Part shown: piece after piece, positions 8,218-13,172 of the stretch | Numbering within the stretch: position 1 is the first letter of the stretch | Layout: each line of letters starts with the position of its first letter | Made by a program: the position numbers and the translations under genes | DNA from: JAAZIN01 sp033809435 | GTDB lineage: Bacteria; Bacillota; Dethiobacteria; DTU022 | Direction of reading: 5' to 3' | Assembly (NCBI GenBank): GCA_033809435.1 | Contig: JAPXLS010000035.1 | Location: 1 to 15,088, forward strand | Length of the DNA: 15,088 bases | Notes under the pieces: generated by a model | What the model was told of the DNA's origin: nothing | Seen by the model: the letters and a program-made list of their open reading frames with translations, nothing else | Database searches by the model: none

Positions 8218-8357
8218 ACCGGGACCGGAGATGGCTGATTAGCCCGGGGCTACGGGCATATGCGGGTGAGCAATGCTTGCCCCCGCAGATTGGTGCTTGC
8301 ATCATTGCAGCTGAAAGGTTTTCGGCTTGGAAATGTGCTGTACATGCCAGTTGTAGG

Positions 8358-8375
8358 GGCCGGGCCTGCCCGGCC
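8358..8375. repeat. GC-rich hairpin, REP-like element
   Basis: GGCCGGGC-CT-GCCCGGCC is a perfect 8-bp inverted repeat preceded by TTGTAGG. This resembles the widespread intergenic repeat type that begins GTAGGGGC and is followed by a GC-rich hairpin (recalled, not searched). No T-tract follows, so a terminator is unlikely. Confidence 0.45.
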
Positions 8376-8456
8376 AATCAGGGGTCAGATGCGGGAAGTC
8401 GGAAATGCAGATCAGCATAAATATGCGGCAGCACATTGAGCCCCGGGGGCGGGGTA

Positions 8457-8515
8457 TACCCGGCCCGGATCTGTACCGCAGATCATCCGGATAATGCGCT
8501 TTACCCGGCCCGGAT
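8457..8515 (+). repeat. 14-bp direct repeat TACCCGGCCCGGAT, two copies
   Basis: Identical copies lie at 8457-8470 and 8502-8515, 45 bp apart. The first copy also belongs to an imperfect hairpin in which GATCTG pairs with CAGATC, and CCGGAT recurs inverted at ATCCGG. Origin unknown. Confidence 0.6.
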
Positions 8516-8591
8516 TGTGCCTCTTGCATATCTTCTCTTGCCTCCGGAAAAAATAAAATGCTTCAATTATACCGACAAGGGAGGTTTTTTG

Positions 8592-8822
8592 ATGAAGGCA
8601 GCGACCATGCGCAACGTGGGCAAGGCGGAATTCATGTGCCTGTTCCATCAGTACCAGGCGGAGTCGCTCTGCAGCAAAAAGATGCAGGTTTACTCATCCC
8701 AGGTCCAGGATCCGCGTCTGCGCAACCTGATCAACGAGCTCAGCACCCAGTGCCAGCAGCGAGCGCAGTGGCTTTCCACGACATTGAGCGAAGCCGGCGG
8801 CTCCCAGTATATCACTTCATAA
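8592..8822 (+). CDS. Small CotF-like protein, putative spore coat component
   Basis: This 76-residue, almost wholly helical protein has two predicted amphipathic helices (about 9-38 and 41-67) and three cysteines (16, 27, 54). The spacing, with a D-P-R-L-R turn at 40-44 between the helices, matches the pattern in the downstream CotF protein (Q-D-P-A-I-R), so the two are probably diverged relatives or partners. The start at 8592 has AAGGGAGG (8577-8584) 7 nt upstream; reading further up gives codons but no other ribosome site. Its stop codon overlaps the Shine-Dalgarno of the next gene, so the two are a translation-coupled operon. Role in the spore coat is inferred from the neighbour; the protein alone is not recognised with certainty. 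Confidence 0.8.
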   Translation: MKAATMRNVGKAEFMCLFHQYQAESLCSKKMQVYSSQVQDPRLRNLINELSTQCQQRAQWLSTTLSEAGGSQYITS

Positions 8823-8836
8823 GGAGGCAAATCACG

Positions 8837-9064
8837 ATGGCGCAGCAGTTAACGGAAAAGGATATTGCCGGCGATATCCTCTCCAGCATCAAGCTTAATG
8901 CCGGCGGTTATTTGCATGCAGTTATGGAGGCGCAGGATCCCGCCATTCGCCAGACCTTTGTTGATTACCAGAGCCAGTGCATTTCCTCGCAGGATAAGAT
9001 TTTCCGCTATATGCAGGATATGGGCTGGTACAAGGTCCCCATGAACCAGGACACCATGGGCTAG
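8837..9064 (+). CDS. CotF family spore coat protein
   Basis: This 75-residue protein matches the CotF coat domain: TEKDIAGDILSSIKLNAGGY near the N-terminus, QDPAIRQTF in the middle, and the closing QDKIFRYMQDMGWYKVP with the conserved G-W-Y. The family is ferritin-like in fold and forms part of the Bacillus/Clostridium spore coat. AAGGAGG (8821-8827) lies 9 nt before the ATG and overlaps the stop of the upstream gene. A terminator follows 25 nt later, so the operon consists of these two genes. Likely expressed in the mother cell during sporulation (family knowledge); no sporulation promoter was identified. Confidence 0.88.
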   Translation: MAQQLTEKDIAGDILSSIKLNAGGYLHAVMEAQDPAIRQTFVDYQSQCISSQDKIFRYMQDMGWYKVPMNQDTMG

Positions 9065-9089
9065 GTGAGTTGTCCCTTTGCATTGCAGG

Positions 9090-9115
9090 CGGCCCCCCAT
9101 GGCGGGGCCGTTTTG
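9090..9115 (+). terminator. Rho-independent terminator of the coat operon
   Basis: CGGCCCC (9090-9096) pairs with GGGGCCG (9104-9110) around a 7-nt loop and is followed by TTTT. Confidence 0.75.
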
Positions 9116-9135
9116 CTGATCCGGCTTCTGCGGCA

Positions 9136-9144
9136 TGTTATAAT
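9136..9144 (+). promoter_or_regulatory. Extended -10 promoter for the NusG-II gene
   Basis: TGTTATAAT is a perfect extended -10 element just after the coat-operon terminator and about 70 nt before the start codon at 9215. The -35 region is weak. Confidence 0.6.
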
Positions 9145-9214
9145 ATCTGTACACTGGAGATGGTGCGGAAAATGTGTCTTTTCAAGACCTGACCCCCCTG
9201 CGGAGGCGAAATGT

Positions 9215-9628
9215 ATGGAGAGACTCCGGTTAAAAACCGCTGACTACGTGATCATGGCCATCCTGCTTCTGGCCGGGTTCGCGGGCTTGTGGCTGAATCT
9301 GCAAAGAAGCGGCGCCCCGCAGCAGAAATATCTGACCATTCATGTGGATAACCGGGCTGTTGCGGAGCTGTCCTTTGCCCCGGAAGATTGTTTCACCTAC
9401 TCATTTTCCTACGGTCAGGGGCGGCACCAGGCTACCCTGGAGATTGAAGGCGGCCGGGTGAGGCTGCTTCCGCTGCCGGAAGAGCTCTGCCCCCGGGGCG
9501 TCTGTTCCCACACAGGATGGATTTCCCGCTCCTATGAAAGCATTGTCTGCCTGCCCAACCGAATCATGATTGTTATTTCGCAGGCGCCGGGGGGAAAAGA
9601 GGGAGATATAGACAGCCTCACCTACTGA
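9215..9628 (+). CDS. NusG domain II-containing membrane-anchored protein
   Basis: A 137-residue protein with one N-terminal membrane segment (about 12-30) acting as signal anchor. It carries a small extracytoplasmic beta domain of the NusG domain II family. Diagnostic is the C-terminal block with C92-P-R-G-V-C97, the TGWIS stretch, and IVCLPNR with C112, all conserved in the family. The function is not established; the paired cysteines suggest a redox or metal role, but this is inference. In other Firmicutes it is often found near quinone or isoprenoid genes, which is not the case here. ATG 9215 has GGAGG (9202-9206) at 8 nt; the longer open frame upstream lacks a better site. It is transcribed alone: a terminator precedes it and a strong promoter follows it. 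Confidence 0.85.
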   Translation: MERLRLKTADYVIMAILLLAGFAGLWLNLQRSGAPQQKYLTIHVDNRAVAELSFAPEDCFTYSFSYGQGRHQATLEIEGGRVRLLPLPEELCPRGVCSHTGWISRSYESIVCLPNRIMIVISQAPGGKEGDIDSLTY

Positions 9629-9668
9629 AGGGGTTCCCTTGTCACCGGTTTTCTCCTTTCCCCTTTTG

Positions 9669-9697
9669 TTGACAAAGAAAATCAAGCTCAGTATAAT
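9669..9697 (+). promoter_or_regulatory. Perfect consensus sigma-A promoter
   Basis: TTGACA (9669-9674), a 17-nt spacer and TATAAT (9692-9697) match consensus in all 12 positions. Transcription should start near 9704, about 24 nt before the yceD ATG. It drives the ribosome/lipid gene cluster. Confidence 0.92.
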
Positions 9698-9727
9698 TGT
9701 TTTAGTTTTGCAAAGGATGGTAGAAAG

Positions 9728-10264
9728 ATGCGGATTTACCTGCCCGGGGTTAAACAGAAAAGCGGCGGGGCGCTGGAATACCATTTCCAGGGCAGGATCA
9801 AGGATTATTTTGATGCTGCAGCCGACGACAAAAGCTGCTTTGATCTGGCTGTAACAGTGCGCAGCAGCGGTGACAAGATCATTGTGGCCGGCAAGCTGCA
9901 GGCGGAGACAGAGGTTAACTGCAGCCGGTGCCTGCGGCCTTTCAGGCAGCAGCTTGATTCCGATTTTGAAGAGCTCTTCACGCTGGCGCCCCTTCAGGAT
10001 AAAAAGCTGTCGCCCGAAGAGCTGGCCCTGGAGACCGCAAATGAGCTCACCGTGAGCGGAGACTACCTCTATCTGAACGAATTTATCCGGCAGCTTTATT
10101 TTCTGAGCCAGGTGTACAATCCGCTCTGCAAACCTGACTGCCGGGGGTTATGTGCGAACTGCGGCGCTGATCTGAACAAGGGTGCCTGCTCCTGCGAGGA
10201 TGAAGCCCAGATCGATCTCCGTTTGCTGAAACTGAAAGATTTTCATCCGGGTGACCGGGCCTGA
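9728..10264 (+). CDS. yceD: YceD/DUF177 family protein
   Basis: This 178-residue protein of the DUF177 family is nearly always encoded just before rpmF, as here (21-nt gap). In E. coli the homologue is needed for normal 23S rRNA levels (family knowledge). The N-terminal half is beta-rich. CSRC at 65-68 and a C-terminal cluster C134, C138, C142, C145, C154, C156 give a probable zinc site. This Cys-rich C-terminus is typical of Firmicute members. The ATG follows AAAGGA (9712-9717) at 10 nt. It is the first gene behind the consensus promoter and is likely co-expressed with L32 during ribosome assembly. Confidence 0.9.
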   Translation: MRIYLPGVKQKSGGALEYHFQGRIKDYFDAAADDKSCFDLAVTVRSSGDKIIVAGKLQAETEVNCSRCLRPFRQQLDSDFEELFTLAPLQDKKLSPEELALETANELTVSGDYLYLNEFIRQLYFLSQVYNPLCKPDCRGLCANCGADLNKGACSCEDEAQIDLRLLKLKDFHPGDRA

Positions 10265-10285
10265 TACTATTAAGGAGGCGGATTC

Positions 10286-10462
10286 ATGGCTGTTCCCAAG
10301 AGAAGAACTTCCCGCACCAGGCGGGATCAGAGGCGGAGTCATAAAAAAGTGGAGGCGCCGCACCTGGTTCCCTGTCCGCAGTGTCACGAGCTAAAACCGC
10401 TCCACCGGGTTTGCTTGAATTGCGGCTATTATAAAAACAGAGAAGCCATCAAGGTAGAGTAG
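10286..10462 (+). CDS. rpmF: 50S ribosomal protein L32
   Basis: A 58-residue protein of the large ribosomal subunit. It begins MAVPKRRTSRTRRDQRRSH, the conserved basic L32 start. It has a zinc ribbon built from C-P-Q-C and, 10 residues on, C-L-N-C, followed by GYYKNREAIKV. Length and motifs are normal for the zinc-binding form. AAGGAGG lies 7-8 nt before the ATG. It sits in the conserved order yceD-rpmF-plsX. Confidence 0.97.
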   Translation: MAVPKRRTSRTRRDQRRSHKKVEAPHLVPCPQCHELKPLHRVCLNCGYYKNREAIKVE

Positions 10463-10482
10463 CGTACTTTTCAAGAGTTTGG

Positions 10483-10516
10483 CGCCCCTTTTGCCGGATC
10501 AAAGGGGCGTATCTAT
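10483..10516 (+). terminator. Hairpin between rpmF and plsX, terminator or attenuator
   Basis: CGCCCCTTT (10483-10491) and AAAGGGGCG (10501-10509) form a perfect 9-bp stem with a 9-nt loop, followed by the moderately T-rich tail TATCTATTT. It probably reduces, but may not block, read-through from rpmF into plsX, since no separate plsX promoter is visible. Confidence 0.6.
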
Positions 10517-10549
10517 TTCGGGTGCGCTGCAGGGAAGGAGTCATGCATA

Positions 10550-11590
10550 TTGATCAGGCTGGCAGTCGACGCCATGGGCGGCGACCATGCGCCGCGGGAG
10601 ATTGTCCTCGGAGCCGCCGGGGCTCTGCATGCTAAACCGGATTTGCATATCATACTCGTTGGACATCTGGGACAGATCAGGGAAATTCTTGCCGGAACCT
10701 CCTATCCCGAGGAGCGGCTGGAGCTTCGTCATGCCGGTGAAGTGATTCATGGCGGCGACAATCCCGGTCTGGCCATCCGCAGGAAAAGAGAATCATCCCT
10801 GGTAAAGACCATGCAGCTGGTGCGGTCGGGAGAGGCGGATGCTGTTTTGAGCGCCGGCAATACCGGGGCGGTGATGGCGGGAGCGCTGCTTTTTTTGGGG
10901 AGACTGCCGAAGGTGAGCCGGCCGGCCCTGCTTGCAGTAATGCACGGATTTGGCGGTACTCCTTTCGTGGTTCTCGATGTGGGTGCGAACATGGACGCCA
11001 AACCCGCGCAGCTGGTTCAGTACGCCTTTATGGGCAGGGTCTATTCGCAGGAGCTGCTGGGCTGTTCCTCACCGCGGGTGGCCCTGCTCAATGTGGGCTC
11101 GGAGCTGAACAAGGGCAACAGCCAGGTCAAGAAAGCCCTGCCCCTTTTCCAGGAATATGTTCCCGGTTTTTGTGGTAATATTGAAGGCACGGATCTTTTT
11201 CTGAACGGCGCCGATGTGGTTGTCTGCGACGGATTCGTGGGGAATATTCTTCTGAAGACTGCGGAGGGGTTTGCCCGGTCTGTCATGTCGCAGCTGAAAG
11301 GGGAACTGTCGTGCAGGCCGCCCGATTGCGGCGACGCGCTTTCGCCGCCGGCTTTGCCGGGGCTGCGCGCCTGGGTGGAGAGCACCAGGTACGGCGGGGC
11401 TCCCCTGGTCGGGGTAAAAGGTCTCTGCATCAAATGCCACGGTTCCTCACGGGCCGAATCAATAGAGTGGGCCGTTCTGCAGCAGGCCTGTCCCTTTGTT
11501 CAATTGGAGCTTGGGGCCCTGTTCCAGGAAGCGCTCCGCGAGGCCCCCCTGCCGGTCAAAGGAAGGGAACTTCCCGATGGAGAAATATAA
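10550..11590 (+). CDS. plsX: Phosphate acyltransferase PlsX
   Basis: It converts acyl-ACP and phosphate to acyl-phosphate, the first step of phospholipid synthesis through PlsY (family knowledge). The 346-residue length is normal. Motifs in order: VDAMGGDHAPREI (6-18), LSAGNTGAVMAGAL (about 99-112), FVVLDVGANMDAKP, GNIEGTDLF, CDGFVGNILLKT and KGLCIKCHGSS. The start is TTG at 10550 with AAGGAG (10535-10540) at 9 nt; the ATG at 10543 is out of frame and only 2 nt from the Shine-Dalgarno. In Bacillus the gene follows fapR and precedes fabD-fabG-acpA; here it follows rpmF and is followed directly by acpP. No FapR-type operator was noticed. Confidence 0.96.
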   Translation: MIRLAVDAMGGDHAPREIVLGAAGALHAKPDLHIILVGHLGQIREILAGTSYPEERLELRHAGEVIHGGDNPGLAIRRKRESSLVKTMQLVRSGEADAVLSAGNTGAVMAGALLFLGRLPKVSRPALLAVMHGFGGTPFVVLDVGANMDAKPAQLVQYAFMGRVYSQELLGCSSPRVALLNVGSELNKGNSQVKKALPLFQEYVPGFCGNIEGTDLFLNGADVVVCDGFVGNILLKTAEGFARSVMSQLKGELSCRPPDCGDALSPPALPGLRAWVESTRYGGAPLVGVKGLCIKCHGSSRAESIEWAVLQQACPFVQLELGALFQEALREAPLPVKGRELPDGEI

Positions 11591-11593
11591 ACC

Positions 11594-11637
11594 GGCGCCG
11601 CCCCGGATGCGGCGGTGCCCCCCGCCGCCGGCGGGGG
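11594..11637 (+). promoter_or_regulatory. Two tandem GC-rich hairpins between plsX and acpP
   Basis: Hairpin 1 pairs GGCGCCGC (11594-11601) with GCGGTGCC (11612-11619; one G-T pair). Hairpin 2 pairs CCCCCGCC (11619-11626) with GGCGGGGG (11630-11637), with only a TTGT tail. They abut or share one base. They could slow or pause RNA polymerase or protect the 3' or 5' end of a processed mRNA, allowing ACP to be made at a different level from PlsX. Confidence 0.55.
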
Positions 11638-11677
11638 TTGTGCAGATATCAACAATAACAGGAAGGAGGTGTTCCGG

Positions 11678-11905
11678 GTGAGCGTTGAAAAAAAGGTTAA
11701 AACAATCGTATCGGAGCAGCTTGAGGTGGCGCTTGACAACCTTACGGCTGAGACCACTTTCGAAGAGATCGACGCCGACTCCCTTGACATAGTGGAGCTG
11801 GTGATGGCGCTGGAAGAAGAATTCGATCTGGAAATATCCGACCAGGAGATAGAGAATATCAAGTGCATCGGTGATATTGTCAGGTACATCGAATCGAAGC
11901 TGTAG
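11678..11905 (+). CDS. acpP: Acyl carrier protein
   Basis: This 75-residue acidic helical protein carries acyl chains on a phosphopantetheine arm. The attachment site is Ser35 in the motif DADSLDIVELVMALEEEF. The Gly usual before ADSLD is replaced (E-I-D-A-D-S-L), a mild deviation. The chosen start is GTG at 11678 with AAGGAGG (11663-11669) at 8 nt; an in-frame GTG at 11669 overlaps the Shine-Dalgarno and is unlikely. It lies between plsX and rnc, the same order as Bacillus apart from the missing fab genes. It supplies the acyl-ACP used by PlsX and by fatty acid synthase. Confidence 0.95.
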   Translation: MSVEKKVKTIVSEQLEVALDNLTAETTFEEIDADSLDIVELVMALEEEFDLEISDQEIENIKCIGDIVRYIESKL

Positions 11906-11972
11906 AGCAGATGCGCCCGGGAACAATTCAAATGGTTTCGGCAAGATCAATGTTTTCTGGCGGTGAAAGGCT

Positions 11973-12695
11973 ATGACGAAGCATAACCCGGAAGAACAGA
12001 CGTCCTGGTCCGGGCGGGTTGGAAAGCTTTTACATAATCTGCAATGGGAGATCGGAGAAAGCGATCTCTACGAGCAGGCGCTGACCCACTCCTCTTTTGC
12101 GCATGAACAGGGCGATTTTGACGTTCACAATGAGCGCCTTGAATTTTTGGGTGATGCCGTCCTGCAGCTGGTGATTAGCGATCATCTTTATTCTTTATAC
12201 CCTCACCTGCCCGAAGGGAGATTGACCAGGCTGCGCGCCAATCTGGTCTGCGAGGCCACCCTGGCCGGCCTGGCCGAAACCTGCGAGTTGGGTTCCTATC
12301 TGCGTCTCGGTAAAGGAGAAGCGGCGGGAGGCGGAGCCGGCCGCCCCTCGCTGCTGGCCAATGCTCTCGAAGCGCTTTTCGGCGCTCTCTTTCTCGATCT
12401 CGGCCTGGAGAAAAGCAGCGCTTACATCATCGGGCTTTACCGTCCCGCCCTGGAACACCTTGACGGCGGTTTTCTGCACCGCGACTACAAAACGCTGCTC
12501 CAGGAATTTATCCAGGCTCGCGACGGCATCACTCCCGAATACCGGATCGTCCGGGAAAGCGGTCCCGATCATGACAAGGTCTTCGAGGCGGAGGTCCTCA
12601 TTGGCGAGTACGGCGGCGCAGGCAGCGGCTCGGGTCGCAGCAAAAAGGAGGCGGAGCAGGCTGCCGCCAAGAAGGCCTGGCTCAGGCTCTCCTGA
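11973..12695 (+). CDS. rnc: Ribonuclease III
   Basis: A 240-residue double-strand-specific endonuclease that processes rRNA precursors and other duplex RNA. The nuclease domain (about 12-165) has the signature HNERLEFLGDAVLQL with catalytic Glu57 and Asp61. The second metal-site motif reads LANALEALFGALFLD, with Glu133 present but Asn130 where most family members have Asp. The double-stranded RNA-binding domain spans about 170-240 (DYKTLLQEFIQ, FEAEVLIG, SKKEAEQAAAKKAWLRL). The Shine-Dalgarno is weak (AAAGG two bases before ATG), so translation may be low. The gene lies between acpP and spoVS, 67 nt after acpP with no hairpin between. Confidence 0.96.
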   Translation: MTKHNPEEQTSWSGRVGKLLHNLQWEIGESDLYEQALTHSSFAHEQGDFDVHNERLEFLGDAVLQLVISDHLYSLYPHLPEGRLTRLRANLVCEATLAGLAETCELGSYLRLGKGEAAGGGAGRPSLLANALEALFGALFLDLGLEKSSAYIIGLYRPALEHLDGGFLHRDYKTLLQEFIQARDGITPEYRIVRESGPDHDKVFEAEVLIGEYGGAGSGSGRSKKEAEQAAAKKAWLRLS

Positions 12696-12842
12696 CAGAC
12701 CATCCTTGCTGCGGGTGTGGAGCTGTCTGCTTCAGAATAATTATGGCCTGATGTAGCAGGTATTTTCTAAATTCATCAAGAAATAGATAAACACTAATTG
12801 CCTTGGACCCAACCACTTCAGGAGGGAGAGCTGCTCTAGAGG

Positions 12843-13103
12843 ATGGAAACCTTGAGGATTTCAGCAGGCTCGAGACCAAAAGCAGTTGCAGGTGCAGTAG
12901 CAGCGGTGATCAGGAACGAAGGCTCAGTTGAACTACAGGCGGTGGGTGCGGGCGCAGTGAATCAGGCGATCAAGGCAATCGCCATTGCCCGGGGGTTTCT
13001 GGCCCCCAACGGGATCAATCTTGTGGTTATACCGGCATTTGTAGAGATCAAGATCAGCGGTGAGGAGAGAACGGCTCTTAAATTTATCGTTGAGCCGAGA
13101 TAA
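12843..13103 (+). CDS. spoVS: Stage V sporulation protein S
   Basis: This 86-residue protein is a close match to SpoVS: VAGAVAAVIRNEG, QAVGAGAVNQAIKAIAIARG (about 32-51), NLVVIPAF and SGEERTALKFIVEPR at the end. In Bacillus it acts in sporulation, affecting spore coat and core development and septation. The fold is an Alba-like small nucleic-acid-binding one (family knowledge). The start METLRIS matches family N-termini, but the best Shine-Dalgarno (GGAGG, 12821-12825) is 17 nt away, with the small hairpin AGAG-CTG-CTCT (12827-12837) between, which could shorten the distance. A TTG at 12852 is a weaker alternative. In the 147-nt gap before it, AGGTATT (12758) and GAAAT (12780) vaguely resemble a sigma-H promoter. 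It is followed by a terminator. Confidence 0.94.
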   Translation: METLRISAGSRPKAVAGAVAAVIRNEGSVELQAVGAGAVNQAIKAIAIARGFLAPNGINLVVIPAFVEIKISGEERTALKFIVEPR

Positions 13104-13125
13104 CATCGATGTTTCTGCCTTTTTT

Positions 13126-13155
13126 AACCTGCTTTGAACAGGCAGGTTTATTTTT
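13126..13155 (+). terminator. Rho-independent terminator after spoVS
   Basis: AACCTGC (13126-13132) pairs with GCAGGTT (13142-13148), with a 9-nt loop and the tail TATTTTT. It ends only 17 nt before the smc start codon. Confidence 0.75.
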
Positions 13156-13172
13156 GCCCGGGGAGCGAAGCC

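Larger units (their letters stand above)
8177..8591. other. 415-nt non-coding stretch, mosaic of repeats
   Basis: There is no gene with a usable ribosome binding site on either strand. It holds a hairpin at 8262-8286 (GCGGG...CCCGC with inner GCAA/TTGC), the 8-bp GC hairpin at 8358-8375, and a 14-bp direct repeat (8457-8470 and 8502-8515). I see no clear promoter for the coat genes. Because sporulation sigma factors use looser boxes, one may be hidden in the AT-rich 8540-8575 part. Confidence 0.6.

Noticed and set aside
6014..8377. A 787-codon open frame on the minus strand
   Set aside because: It mirrors the acyl-CoA synthetase gene, which has clear family motifs. The antisense frame is open because of GC-rich codon bias, and its protein has no recognisable features.
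8205..8648. Short open frames on both strands in the non-coding stretch before the coat genes
   Set aside because: None has a suitable Shine-Dalgarno or protein-like composition, and they run through the repeats and palindromes.
10543..10552. ATG at 10543 as plsX start
   Set aside because: It is out of frame with the PlsX motifs and only 2 nt from the Shine-Dalgarno; TTG at 10550 has proper spacing.
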